A stretch of 64,000 bases of DNA, from NCBI RefSeq assembly GCF_023195925.1, contig NZ_JALPRE010000012.1, positions 176,638 to 240,637 on the forward strand, written 5' to 3'. This DNA is from Aquimarina acroporae (GTDB lineage: Bacteria > Bacteroidota > Bacteroidia > Flavobacteriales > Flavobacteriaceae). Numbering within the stretch: the stretch's first letter is position 1; each line of letters begins with the position of its first letter. Of this stretch, positions 1 through 9,275 are shown piece by piece. Position numbers and translations under genes: made by a program. The notes beneath the pieces are model-generated. The model did no database searches. It was given only the letters and a program-made list of their open reading frames with translations, and was not told the DNA's origin.

Positions 1-946
1 AAGTAAACTGGATCATAACAGGGCTATTGCCCATTATAAAGCTGCGGGAATTGATCTAACACCAATTCTACATCAGGTTGAAGCGCCAGAAGGAGTTGAA
101 ATCTATAATACCGAAATTCAGGATCACGGATTAGGGAAATCAATAGATTTTGAAATTATTGAGCAAGCGCATCCTGCGTTATTCCGTAAAGAGAAAACCA
201 CTTTAGATTTTGATATCTGTAATACTGATAGAGCTGTAGGTGCAATTTTAAGTAATGAAATTTCAAAGATTTATGGTGCCCACGGTTTACCAGATAATAC
301 TTTAAAGTTAAATTTTACTGGAGCAGCAGGTCAAAGTTTTGGAGCTTTTGCTACCAAAGGATTAACTATGATAGTCAATGGAAACACTAATGATTATTTA
401 GGAAAAGGTCTCTCTGGAGCAAAGCTTATTATTAAAGTTCCAGATCAAGCGACGATCGTTCCTGAAGAAAATATTATTACCGGTAATGTAACCTTATACG
501 GAGCAACTGCAGGTGAGGTATACATTAATGGAAAAGCAGGAGAAAGATTCTGTGTTCGTAACTCGGGGGCCAAAGCTGTTGTAGAAGGCATTGGTGACCA
601 CGGTTGTGAATATATGACTGGAGGAATAGCGGTAATTCTGGGAGAGGTAGGAAGAAACTTTGGAGCCGGTATGTCTGGAGGAATTGCTTATATCTATGAT
701 GATAAAAAGACTTTTGAAGCACATTGTAATAAAGAAGCGCTCAACCTTGATCCTGTTATCGAACAAAACGATGTTGAAGAACTGAAAACGTTAATCGAAA
801 ACCATTACAACGCGACATTAAGTCCTTTGGCACAAAGAATACTCGAAAATTGGGAAAAAGAATTACCAAAGTTCATTAAGATATTCCCAGAGGAGTATAA
901 GCAGGCTTTAAAACGATTAGAAGAAGAAAAATTAGCACAAGCATAA
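1..946 (+). CDS. gltB: Glutamate synthase large subunit, C-terminal part (5' end outside window)
   Basis: The reading frame is open from base 2 to the stop at 946 with no start in the window, so this is the last 314 or so residues of a protein of about 1500. Visible is the C-terminal glutamate synthase beta-helix domain, with its repeated Gly-x-x-Gly-x-Gly spacing (for example 'GKGLSGAKLII' and 'GAGMSGGIAYIYD'). In the family this domain is structural and helps connect the amidotransferase and synthase sites that make two glutamates from glutamine and 2-oxoglutarate. The gene is followed 13 bases later by gltD, so the two subunits are almost certainly co-transcribed. An ATG at 368 is an internal methionine, not the gene start. 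The identification is firm. Confidence 0.95.
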   Translation, partial: SKLDHNRAIAHYKAAGIDLTPILHQVEAPEGVEIYNTEIQDHGLGKSIDFEIIEQAHPALFRKEKTTLDFDICNTDRAVGAILSNEISKIYGAHGLPDNTLKLNFTGAAGQSFGAFATKGLTMIVNGNTNDYLGKGLSGAKLIIKVPDQATIVPEENIITGNVTLYGATAGEVYINGKAGERFCVRNSGAKAVVEGIGDHGCEYMTGGIAVILGEVGRNFGAGMSGGIAYIYDDKKTFEAHCNKEALNLDPVIEQNDVEELKTLIENHYNATLSPLAQRILENWEKELPKFIKIFPEEYKQALKRLEEEKLAQA

Positions 947-959
947 AACGATTAGAAAC

Positions 960-2423
960 ATGGGAAAGATAACTGGATTTTTAGAATTTGAAAGAGAAAT
1001 TGAGCAGTACGAACCTGTTAAAGATCGTATAAAAGATTATAAAGAGTTCACCGTGGCAATGCCTGAAAAGAAACTCAAAAATCAAGGTGCACGTTGTATG
1101 GATTGTGGTATACCGTTTTGTCATAGCGGTTGCCCGTTAGGAAACTTGATTCCCGATTTTAACGATGCTGTATATAGAGGAAAATGGGAGAAAGCTGCTT
1201 CTATTTTGCATTCTACCAATAATTTTCCAGAATTTACAGGGAGATTATGTCCTGCTCCTTGTGAAGAAGCTTGTGTATTAGGAATTAATGAAGACCCGGT
1301 TACAATCGAGAATATTGAAAAAAATATTGTAGAGCAGGCTTTTGAGAATGGATGGATTAAAGCAAACCCACCTAAAGAGAGAACAGGAAAAACGGTTGCG
1401 GTAGTTGGTTCTGGACCAGCTGGGTTAGCAGCTGCACAACAGTTAAATAGAGCTGGGCATTTAGTAACCGTTTTTGAAAGAGATGAGAAAGCAGGAGGAT
1501 TATTGCGCTATGGAATTCCAGATTTTAAAATGGAAAAACATATTATAGATCGTAGGCTGGCAGTTCTTGAAGAAGAAGGGATTGTATTTAAAACAAACAC
1601 AGAAATAGGGAAAAGCATTTCTGCCGATCAACTTAAAGAAGATTATGATGCTGTAGTGCTTTGTACAGGAGCTACAGTTCGACGTAATCTACCTATAAAA
1701 GGAGCAGATCTTAATGGGGTAGTACAGGCTATGGATTTCTTACCACAAAATAACAGAAGAGTAGATGGTATAAAAGACTTGGGAGAAGAGATTTTGGCGA
1801 CTGGCAAAGATGTGATTGTGATTGGAGGAGGAGATACTGGGTCAGACTGTATAGGGACCTCGGTACGTCATGGAGCAACTTCTGTTACCAATTTTGAAAT
1901 TATGGGTAAAGGCACTACAGAACGACCTGCGAATCAACCCTGGCCATTTTGGCCAATGAGACTAAGAACAAGTTCTTCACATCAAGAAGGTGTAGATCGT
2001 CATTGGAGTATCTCTACAAAAGAATTTTTAGGTGATGAAAATGGAAATCTGAAAGGACTTATTACAACTGAGGTAGAGTGGGTAAAACAAAACGGACGTT
2101 TTACACTTAAAGAAGTTTTAGGAACAGAGAAAGAATGGAAGTGTGAATTAGCATTATTAGCATTAGGGTTTACTGGTTCAGAGCCTACAATTGCAGAACA
2201 GCTGGGAGTAGATATGGATGCCAGAACAAATTTAAAAGCTAGTGATGAAAATTATACTACCAATGTAAAAGGTGTTTTTGCAGCTGGTGATAGTCGAAGA
2301 GGACAGTCCTTAATTGTTTGGGCAATCTCTGAAGGAAGACAAGCTGCGCATCATGTAGATAAATATTTAATGGGAAGCTCTAATCTACCGTTGAAAGGGG
2401 ATGGAGATTTACCAAGAATCTAA
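960..2423 (+). CDS. gltD: Glutamate synthase small subunit
   Basis: This 487-residue protein has the usual length and order of the NADPH-dependent GltD subunit. The N-terminal part carries iron-sulfur cysteine clusters ('CMDCGIPFCHSGCP' and 'CPAPCEEACVLG'). Next comes the FAD-binding Rossmann motif 'VVGSGPAGLAAAQQL' near residue 148 and a second nucleotide-binding motif 'VIVIGGGDTGSDCIG' near residue 287, expected to bind NADPH. It passes electrons to the large subunit for ammonia assimilation in the cytoplasm. It starts 13 bases after gltB and is followed by a strong terminator, which closes a gltBD operon. Nothing unusual was seen. Confidence 0.96.
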   Translation: MGKITGFLEFEREIEQYEPVKDRIKDYKEFTVAMPEKKLKNQGARCMDCGIPFCHSGCPLGNLIPDFNDAVYRGKWEKAASILHSTNNFPEFTGRLCPAPCEEACVLGINEDPVTIENIEKNIVEQAFENGWIKANPPKERTGKTVAVVGSGPAGLAAAQQLNRAGHLVTVFERDEKAGGLLRYGIPDFKMEKHIIDRRLAVLEEEGIVFKTNTEIGKSISADQLKEDYDAVVLCTGATVRRNLPIKGADLNGVVQAMDFLPQNNRRVDGIKDLGEEILATGKDVIVIGGGDTGSDCIGTSVRHGATSVTNFEIMGKGTTERPANQPWPFWPMRLRTSSSHQEGVDRHWSISTKEFLGDENGNLKGLITTEVEWVKQNGRFTLKEVLGTEKEWKCELALLALGFTGSEPTIAEQLGVDMDARTNLKASDENYTTNVKGVFAAGDSRRGQSLIVWAISEGRQAAHHVDKYLMGSSNLPLKGDGDLPRI

Positions 2424-2457
2424 TTGCGGATCTAATATTTTAATTATTAGTGTTAAG

Positions 2458-2496
2458 AAAAGGCTGCTAAAATGGGAATTAGCAGCCTTTTGTTTT
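2458..2496 (+). terminator. Intrinsic terminator after gltD
   Basis: A perfect stem (AAGGCTGCTAA / TTAGCAGCCTT, loop AATGGGAA region) is followed by a T-rich run 35 bases past the gltD stop. The next gene is convergent, ending at 2497, and the A-rich 5' flank means the hairpin may also end transcription from that side. Confidence 0.85.
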
Positions 2497-3984
2497 TTAT
2501 TGATTTTTATTGGAGGTCGTCAACAGGTTTTTCAATGCAAATTGTAGAATAACATCCTTACCATCAACAATATCTCTAATGGAACTAGAAACATTGTAAT
2601 CTGGGACTACTGTTCTTTTCTGAATATGTTTGTTTATGTTGTATTTAGCGTGTAGCAGAGGTAAATAGATTGCTACCTCAGTATGATCCCCTTTAACCGA
2701 AATTTGACGAATACCATTGCTAATGCCGGCATACCCATAGGTCTCTGTTCCAACTAAGCTGGCATTTGTATATTGTTTTAGTAAGCCGGCAGCAATACCT
2801 GCTGCAGAGGAAGTTCCTCCATTGATAAGAACGATTAACTTCCCTTTAAATTGATATTCTTCAATAGGGGCGTAGTTCATCAAATCTCTTAATAATTTGT
2901 GGTCTGTAACTTTGTATGTGCCATCTTTTTTTTGTTTTAACCCAAAGGGCTCATTCAGGTTAAGACTGTCTCCAAGAATGTTCAAGAAGTACTTGTCATC
3001 CCCCATGGTTGTGATTTCTTTAGCAGGGGTGAAATTTTGATTAACAAGGTATTGCAGTAGATAAGCAGCGTTACTTGCTTTTCCACCCCCATTATTCCTT
3101 AAATCGATAATAAGGTTTTTGATATTTTTATAAGCAATTTCTTTAAAACATTGTTTGTAGAAAATGGGATAAGTATTTTCGGGTTCATCATAACTTGTCT
3201 TAAAGAAGCGGTTTATTTTTAAATACGCATAATTGTCATTTTTGTTAATATCAAAACTAAAAGCCTCTTCAGTTGTTGCTTTTGTTGTATACCTTATAGA
3301 CTCTCTTTTTTTATAATCCTCTTTTGAAATAGATTTAACCTTGGTCTTTGCGATTTTATGGGTCTCAACATCTCGATACACCAAATCATATGTAGCTTGC
3401 TCTCCAAAAATTTCAGGATAGATGTTGTAGAAGGGTTTATATGGTCCTCCCAGCCAATGTCGCATTCCGTTATGACTTTTACCATCTGAAGAATAATGTT
3501 CTAATATTTCGAAAATTATCTCATTACTTAAGTTCCCGTTTATAGAAAGAATTTCTGATCCCTCTATGATTTCTTGTAAACTTAAATTTTTTACGATGAA
3601 TAATCGTTCATCTTTAATGTATATCTGAAACGGGAACCTTTTTTGGTTATTAATGATATTTCCAAGTTTACCGAATGAATATGCTTGGGTATGTCCATCA
3701 TGCAGATTTGCGACAAGTCTAAGAATAACTTTATAGAATTCTTTGGCTTGCATTGGTTTGGAAGTTTGAAACTTCAATACATTTACCATTTGATCAAACT
3801 CTTGATAAGTTTGATGAGTAAAGGTTCCAGGGTGTACTTTAGTCAAAACATTTTTAAACTTTTTCAAATCTGCCAGCATTTGTCCGGGCTCGTAAATTAA
3901 ATGCTCTTGAGCTCTTGCGGTTTGCATCACGATTAGTAAACTTACAAGTATTGACCGGTAAATTCTGTTCTTATTCATTAACAT
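2497..3984 (-). CDS. S41 family peptidase (C-terminal processing protease type), secreted
   Basis: This 495-residue protein begins with a signal peptide (cleavage expected near residue 25, after 'TARA'). The C-terminal half has the S41 catalytic core: 'LIIDLRNNGGG' near residue 290, then 'LINGGTSSAAG' around residues 383-393 carrying the probable nucleophilic serine. 'GTETYGYAG' follows, a typical S41 loop. No clear PDZ domain was seen, so it resembles the tricorn/IRBP-like secreted S41 peptidases of Bacteroidota. Substrate unknown. It lies 122 bases downstream of the M56/BlaI pair on the same strand and may belong to that regulon, which is inference. A methionine two codons downstream is an equally good start. 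Confidence 0.8.
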   Translation of the reverse strand: MLMNKNRIYRSILVSLLIVMQTARAQEHLIYEPGQMLADLKKFKNVLTKVHPGTFTHQTYQEFDQMVNVLKFQTSKPMQAKEFYKVILRLVANLHDGHTQAYSFGKLGNIINNQKRFPFQIYIKDERLFIVKNLSLQEIIEGSEILSINGNLSNEIIFEILEHYSSDGKSHNGMRHWLGGPYKPFYNIYPEIFGEQATYDLVYRDVETHKIAKTKVKSISKEDYKKRESIRYTTKATTEEAFSFDINKNDNYAYLKINRFFKTSYDEPENTYPIFYKQCFKEIAYKNIKNLIIDLRNNGGGKASNAAYLLQYLVNQNFTPAKEITTMGDDKYFLNILGDSLNLNEPFGLKQKKDGTYKVTDHKLLRDLMNYAPIEEYQFKGKLIVLINGGTSSAAGIAAGLLKQYTNASLVGTETYGYAGISNGIRQISVKGDHTEVAIYLPLLHAKYNINKHIQKRTVVPDYNVSSSIRDIVDGKDVILQFALKNLLTTSNKNQ

Positions 3985-4106
3985 AACTTCAGGAACTGAA
4001 ATTTCTTGGGCTATTTATTTTAATGTAGCTGATTAGGCTGTTTTTGCACAAGAATTAGCAATATTTCGTTTTTTGATTGATGAATGTTTGTTAAACCATA
4101 AAATGT

Positions 4107-6854
4107 TTAAAAGTGAATCTTGATTCTTATGGCTTGATCTAATGAAATATCTTTATCCTGCTCTTTTAATGATTTTACAAATTCAGGAGTAACTCTATGA
4201 ATTCTTAGACTTTGTGCCTGGTCTGCAGTAATGTTTTTATACCCTAGATCTTCAAAAGACTTTACAAATTCTGGAGTAACCTTGTGAATCTTAAAAGATA
4301 CAATTTCATTTAATGGTAGATCTCCAAATCGAGACTTTTTGAATTCTGCAACATATTCTGGAGATACGCGGTGTATCTTTAATGATCTCAATTGATCTAA
4401 TGAAATGTTGGTATACCCAAGCTTTGCGTAAGCTTCTGCAGCATCTGGCGAGATGTTATGTATTTTTAAGCTTCTAGCATCATTAAGGGATATGTTTTTG
4501 TAGCCCGCTTTTTTGAAGGAATTTATAAATTCCGGAGTTACATTGTGAATCTTTAAACCTACAACTTCATCAAGAGGAATGTTCTTATATCCAGCATTGT
4601 TAAACATTTTAATGAACTCAGGAGTTACATTGTGTATTTTTAACGAAATGATTTGATCTACAGAAACATTGTCATACCCTAGAGTCTTAAATTGTTTGAT
4701 GTAATCATTTGGAGTGTTTTGAAACTCTTGTTTACTACTTCCAAAGCTATTGGTTGAACTTGATTCAGAATCTGAATCTTGGGATTCGTAAGAATAATTT
4801 TTTGCACCTTTTACCTGGCCTGGAGTTACATTATGAATTTTTAATTTAACAGCTTCATTTAAAGAAAGATTCTCTTGGCCAGCTTTTTTGTAAGCATTAA
4901 TTAACTCTGGAGTTACATTATGGATTTTTAATTTTTTTGCTTCTTGTAATGTAACATTAGGATATCCAATTTTCTTGATACTTTTAATAAAAGTAGGAGT
5001 GACATTATGAATCTTGAGCTCTTTTGCTTCTTTAAGAGTAATATTGTTATATCCCACAGCTTTAAAAGAATTAATGAACTTTGGTGTTACGTTATGAATT
5101 TTAAGATTTTTAGCCTCCTTGGTAGAGATGTTTCCGTAACCTTCCTTCTTAAAAGTAGCAATATAATCGGGAGTTACATCGTGAATTTTTAATTTTATAT
5201 ATTCATCTAGCGATAATTTTCCGTAGCCTTTGTCTGAATAAGATTTTATAAATTCAGGGGAAAGGTTATGAATTTTAGCCTTGGTAATTTTTCTTAGAGA
5301 AACCTTGTTACCATTAATTTTGTTGATAAACTTGATATAGTCTATATCAACATCAAATAAGTTAAGTTTGCTAATTTCTTCCATTGTATACTCGGTATAG
5401 CCTAACCTTTTTAACTCTTTTCTGTATAGTTTTAATTTGTCTAACGGAAGTGCTTTGTGAATAATATCTTCAAAGTCATCTTGGTTGATGTCAAGATTTT
5501 CTGCTTTTAGGTATGCCAGGTATGTATTATCAAAACCAGTAAGAAAGCAGTGAACAAGATCTCCTCCTTCGGCTTGTAATCCGTAGGCTTTAAGAGATTT
5601 TACAAAACGCTCATCGGCGGTAAAGGTGTATCTTCCATCACCAATTTTGTTATCAAATTCGCCTGTGTAGGTCATGGTACCAGCGTCACCGGTTATTTTA
5701 AGCTCTCGACGGTCTCCTTTAGGAAAGTTGCTAAAATATGAAGGGTCATAGCATCTTGTCGTGGACCAATAACTTCGTTTTAGAGGCTCTGCACTTCGGT
5801 ACATCACACATAGTTTTCCTCCACCCAGTTCGGCATCCCATACTCCTTTGGTGAAATCTCGAGTATCTTCGGTTATAGTTTCAGAATTTACATCCAATGG
5901 CATATCTGAAGAAGTATCTTCATGGGTTAATGTTGTGTTTGGCTTTATCGGGTTAAAGGAAAATACAGATAAAGCAAGTAATGGAATAATGATTAGGTAT
6001 TTCCATCCTGATTTTGCGGTTGATTTTTTAGAATTCATCATAAGGATTCGTTTTTTGAGAAATGATTGATTGTAACTTGTTGCCAAACCCGTTGGCATAT
6101 TAGGAGTCGAAACTTTTAAAAGATTCAACTGGTAATTTTCTTTGTCTTCGCCAATATTAAGCATACCGTCGTCGGTTAGATATTCTAGGTTGTTATCTAT
6201 AGCTTTTCGATACAACCATGCAAAGGGATTAAACCATTGCAGCATCACTAATAATTCTACCAAAAGCATATCGAGGCTATGTTTTCCTTTAATATGCATT
6301 TGTTCATGTTTCAGAATCTGTAGATACGTATCGGGATTGTATTGACTCGGATTCATAAATATGCGATTCCAAAACGAGTAAGGCGCATGTTTTTTATTGG
6401 TTTCGATAATCTTATAATCATCGACTTCAATGGTTGGGTATTTCAATATTCTGTATAAAAGTACTCCAAGTTGGATTAGGAAATGAATACCAAATACCAA
6501 CATTCCGAGAAAATAGATATATTTCAGAATAGTTTTCCACCCTATTGCGCTGCTTGTTGATTCATAAGTTGAAGGTGAAGTTTCAACATTAGGAACTTCT
6601 TCCATTGTCATTGTACCTTGCGAAATTTCAATTGAAGAAGAGTCGGTGAGTGGAGCAATAATAGCCTCTTCCTCTACCAAATTTCTAAAAGATAAACTTT
6701 CGGGAACAGCTATTAACGGTAAGGTAAACGAAAGAATTACCAATGTTAATAATACCCATCGGTTTAAGCCGTAAAAAGTCTCTTTGGAAAGAAAAAAACG
6801 ATAGATGATATATGAAAATGCTATTAATCCCGAGCTATGAATAATATAGTCCAT
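4107..6854 (-). CDS. BlaR1/MecR1-like M56 metallopeptidase sensor with long 29-residue repeat tail
   Basis: This 915-residue membrane protein has predicted membrane segments near residues 6-21, 33-50, 107-134 and 284-300. The M56 zinc motif 'HEQMH' lies at residues 183-187, with a likely third ligand in 'NNLEYLTDD' (E224). In the BlaR1 family the peptidase relays an outside signal to cleavage of a partner repressor. The C-terminal region (about 525-915) is made of 13 copies of a 29-residue unit centred on '[KR]IHNVTPEFI..FKK.GY.N[IL]SL', interrupted once by a Ser-rich linker. It overlaps the upstream repressor gene by one base and is clearly in the same operon. Typical BlaR1 proteins have a penicillin-binding sensor domain; none was seen, so this is not a beta-lactam sensor by sequence. 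Signal unknown. Confidence 0.85.
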   Translation of the reverse strand: MDYIIHSSGLIAFSYIIYRFFLSKETFYGLNRWVLLTLVILSFTLPLIAVPESLSFRNLVEEEAIIAPLTDSSSIEISQGTMTMEEVPNVETSPSTYESTSSAIGWKTILKYIYFLGMLVFGIHFLIQLGVLLYRILKYPTIEVDDYKIIETNKKHAPYSFWNRIFMNPSQYNPDTYLQILKHEQMHIKGKHSLDMLLVELLVMLQWFNPFAWLYRKAIDNNLEYLTDDGMLNIGEDKENYQLNLLKVSTPNMPTGLATSYNQSFLKKRILMMNSKKSTAKSGWKYLIIIPLLALSVFSFNPIKPNTTLTHEDTSSDMPLDVNSETITEDTRDFTKGVWDAELGGGKLCVMYRSAEPLKRSYWSTTRCYDPSYFSNFPKGDRRELKITGDAGTMTYTGEFDNKIGDGRYTFTADERFVKSLKAYGLQAEGGDLVHCFLTGFDNTYLAYLKAENLDINQDDFEDIIHKALPLDKLKLYRKELKRLGYTEYTMEEISKLNLFDVDIDYIKFINKINGNKVSLRKITKAKIHNLSPEFIKSYSDKGYGKLSLDEYIKLKIHDVTPDYIATFKKEGYGNISTKEAKNLKIHNVTPKFINSFKAVGYNNITLKEAKELKIHNVTPTFIKSIKKIGYPNVTLQEAKKLKIHNVTPELINAYKKAGQENLSLNEAVKLKIHNVTPGQVKGAKNYSYESQDSDSESSSTNSFGSSKQEFQNTPNDYIKQFKTLGYDNVSVDQIISLKIHNVTPEFIKMFNNAGYKNIPLDEVVGLKIHNVTPEFINSFKKAGYKNISLNDARSLKIHNISPDAAEAYAKLGYTNISLDQLRSLKIHRVSPEYVAEFKKSRFGDLPLNEIVSFKIHKVTPEFVKSFEDLGYKNITADQAQSLRIHRVTPEFVKSLKEQDKDISLDQAIRIKIHF

Positions 6855-7213
6855 TATTTTTTCTTTTTGATCAGTTGTATAATTTCTTCTAATTCTTTGG
6901 TGTTTATTTTCTCTTCTTTAGCAAAAAATTTCACCAAGGCTAGGGGAGAGTTATCAAAATAATTGTTTACCACGTCGCCCACAACTTCTTTTTGATAATC
7001 ATCTTTAGAAATTAATGGATAATATTGAAAACTGTTTCCATAGGCCACATGACTAATAAAACCTTTTTCTTCAAGAATTTTTACAATAGTAGCAGTGGTA
7101 TTGTAATGTGGTTTAGGATCTGGTAACTCTGCAATAATTTCTTTTATGAAAGCTTTATTAAGTTTCCATAAACTTTGCATAATTTGTTCTTCTCTCTTGG
7201 CTAATTTTTGCAT
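6854..7213 (-). CDS. BlaI/MecI/CopY-family transcriptional repressor
   Basis: This 119-residue protein has the length and pattern of BlaI-type repressors: an N-terminal winged helix ('LAKREEQIMQSLWKLNKAF' through 'TATIVKILEEKGFISHV') followed by a dimerisation tail. In this family a membrane M56 protease partner triggers cleavage or release from DNA, derepressing the operon. The stop shares one base with the start of the M56 gene, showing translational coupling. Three inverted-repeat operators lie 24-80 bases upstream of the start, consistent with tight autoregulation. The identification is firm; the controlled signal is not known. Confidence 0.92.
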   Translation of the reverse strand: MQKLAKREEQIMQSLWKLNKAFIKEIIAELPDPKPHYNTTATIVKILEEKGFISHVAYGNSFQYYPLISKDDYQKEVVGDVVNNYFDNSPLALVKFFAKEEKINTKELEEIIQLIKKKK

Positions 7214-7236
7214 GATTCAATTTTATAACACAAACA

Positions 7237-7294
7237 TACTACTAATTTTTTAGTAGTACAACTAATTTATTAGTAATACAACTAATTAATTAGT
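7237..7294 (-). promoter_or_regulatory. Three tandem BlaI-type operators upstream of the repressor gene
   Basis: Three dyads of the form ACTAA-N4-TTAGT start at 7241, 7261 and 7281, exactly 20 bases apart. The first extends to TACTACTAA/TTAGTAGTA (7237-7258); the third, ACTAATTAATTAGT (7281-7294), is a perfect palindrome. The 20-base phase is about two helical turns, placing the sites on one DNA face. The layout fits cooperative binding of BlaI dimers over the promoter; binding itself is inferred. Confidence 0.8.
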
Positions 7295-7473
7295 ATTGAT
7301 GTATGTAAAGCATTGTAAATAAAGACGTTTTGGTGCTCTGTTAAAAAAATAATAAATTCTTTTGTAAGAAGGGATAAGCAAATAATAACGAGTAAAAATG
7401 AAATATTACTAGATCTCGAACTTGAAGATTCAGTAAAAAGAGGATCTAAACTCTTAAAAATTTATTTTTGTAT

Positions 7474-8409
7474 TTAGAAGGGGAGATTACCTAAATCAAC
7501 ATTCCCACCTGAAAGGATAATGCCTATTTTTTTATTTTTAAACCTATGTTTATCCTTTAATAATGACGCAAAGGGAACTGCACATGAAGGTTCTATAATA
7601 ATTTTCATACGCTCCCAGATGAGTTTCATGGCATCGATTATTTCTTGCTCCTCAACTCTAATGATTTCTGAAACATGTTCTTTTATTATAGGAAAGTTAA
7701 TATCACCCAATTGAGTTTTTAATCCATCGGCAATAGTATTTGTGGAGGTATTGGTTTCAATTTTACCACTTTTTAAAGATCGATAGGCATCGTCAACTTC
7801 AAAGGGTTCTCCACCAATCACAGTACAATTATTTCCAAAAAAATGTGCGGCAAGTGCGGTACCTGCTATTAATCCACCGCCTCCTACGGGGGTGAAGATA
7901 TATTCTAGATCTGGATGATCTTCTAAAAGTTCAATAGCAGCAGTTCCCTGACCAATTATAACATCAAGATCATCTGATGGATGAAGAAACGTAGCTCCTT
8001 TTTCCTCTTGAATACTTAAGGCGGTTTTTTCCCTATCCTGTAAGGTAGGTGGGCATTCTATAATATGACCTCCATAGCCTTTCACAGCATCTTTTTTTAC
8101 CTGCGGAGCGGTAGAAGGCATAACAATATATGCCGGTACATTAAGACTATGAGCGGCCAGAGATAAAGCTTGTGCAAAATTCCCAGAAGAGTGTGTAACG
8201 ACTCCTTTGTTCCTTTGTTCTTTGGTTAGCTGTAGAATAGCATTGGTAGCTCCTCTCATTTTAAAAGCTCCCATACGCTGAAAATTTTCGCATTTAAAGA
8301 AAATGGTAGCACCAGAAATTTTATTCAATAATCTCGAAGTTAATACTGGCGTTCTATGTATATGAGGTTGTATTCTAGAATGACCATCTTTAATATCTTG
8401 TAGTGTCAT
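7474..8409 (-). CDS. PLP-dependent threonine/serine dehydratase or serine racemase
   Basis: This 311-residue protein of the fold-type II PLP family has the lysine motif 'GAFKMRGA' (K50 likely forms the Schiff base), the substrate loop 'SSGNFAQALSLAA' and the phosphate-binding glycine loop 'GGGGLIAGTALAA'. Members deaminate L-threonine or L-serine to 2-oxo acids and ammonia, or racemise serine. The protein stops after the catalytic domain and lacks the ACT-like regulatory domain of biosynthetic IlvA, so a catabolic dehydratase or racemase is more likely. It lies 11 bases downstream of the hydrolase gene and so may be co-transcribed with it. Exact substrate cannot be decided from sequence. Confidence 0.85.
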   Translation of the reverse strand: MTLQDIKDGHSRIQPHIHRTPVLTSRLLNKISGATIFFKCENFQRMGAFKMRGATNAILQLTKEQRNKGVVTHSSGNFAQALSLAAHSLNVPAYIVMPSTAPQVKKDAVKGYGGHIIECPPTLQDREKTALSIQEEKGATFLHPSDDLDVIIGQGTAAIELLEDHPDLEYIFTPVGGGGLIAGTALAAHFFGNNCTVIGGEPFEVDDAYRSLKSGKIETNTSTNTIADGLKTQLGDINFPIIKEHVSEIIRVEEQEIIDAMKLIWERMKIIIEPSCAVPFASLLKDKHRFKNKKIGIILSGGNVDLGNLPF

Positions 8410-8420
8410 AGTATTTTATT

Positions 8421-9275
8421 TTAGATAGCATTAAACCATGTTAATGTTTGTTGCCAGAGAGACTCTTTAAATTTTCTACTGAAAAAACCAAAATGACCAA
8501 TTTTAGTGGTAGGAACTTCTACTAATTTTATTATGCTCAATTCTTTATCACAGGATTCAAAAGCGTCATGAATTCTTTTGATTGCAATCTCTGTACCTAT
8601 AGGATCATCTTCAACGCCCAATGTTAGTAGTTTGTTGAGGTAAGTATGGTAATAGAATTTAATACCGTTGGATTCTAATTGCATTCTCATATTTTCATGT
8701 AATCTTCTACCATGCCATTGTGTAATTACTCCTTTCGGGATATCCTCTAACATTCTAAGCATTTTTCCAGGGAAATACCCAAAAATAGCGGTAATGAATG
8801 GTAGAACAATATGCCATAGAAAATAGATTTTTCTTCGCTGTTTTTTGTCCCAGTCTTTATAATATGCGGTTTGTGCTCCAATATTAATCACACCACTAAT
8901 GATCTTGTTTTTTTCGGTCATGCCGATAATAGTACCTCCTATACTATGTCCAAAAACTACTACTTTTTGAGATGGGAATTTTTGAGAAACAAAATTTAGA
9001 ACACCTTCAAAATCTTTTTTCCCCCAGTCTAAAAAGGAGGCTTCAAAGCCTCTTAATTTTTTGGGTCTTGAGTTTGCAATGCCCCTATAATCATAGGTGA
9101 TAACCATATACCCCTGCTGTGAGATATACATAGCATAATGATGATATAATTTTTTATCAACTGCAGTTGCAGAATTAATAATGAGCACTTTGTTTTTATC
9201 TATGCTTAAATTGGCAGCATAAATATTAGCCGATAGCAGATATCCATCTGTAGCATGAATTTGTGCTTCTATCAT
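8421..9275 (-). CDS. Alpha/beta hydrolase
   Basis: This 284-residue cytoplasmic protein carries the nucleophile elbow 'VVFGHSIGG' near residues 105-113, with Ser as nucleophile. A likely late catalytic His lies in 'KIGHFGFF' near residue 260. The first strand region 'VLIINSATAVDKKLYHHYA' and 'YDYRGIANSRP' fit the serine aminopeptidase S33/lysophospholipase-like group. Its start overlaps the end of the upstream epimerase gene by four bases (ATGA type), so the pair is translationally coupled. Substrate unknown. Confidence 0.8.
   Translation of the reverse strand: MIEAQIHATDGYLLSANIYAANLSIDKNKVLIINSATAVDKKLYHHYAMYISQQGYMVITYDYRGIANSRPKKLRGFEASFLDWGKKDFEGVLNFVSQKFPSQKVVVFGHSIGGTIIGMTEKNKIISGVINIGAQTAYYKDWDKKQRRKIYFLWHIVLPFITAIFGYFPGKMLRMLEDIPKGVITQWHGRRLHENMRMQLESNGIKFYYHTYLNKLLTLGVEDDPIGTEIAIKRIHDAFESCDKELSIIKLVEVPTTKIGHFGFFSRKFKESLWQQTLTWFNAI

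Noticed and set aside
4107..6854. Treating the M56/BlaI pair as a beta-lactam resistance system
   Set aside because: No penicillin-binding sensor domain and no beta-lactamase gene is present; only the protease and repressor parts resemble BlaR1/BlaI.
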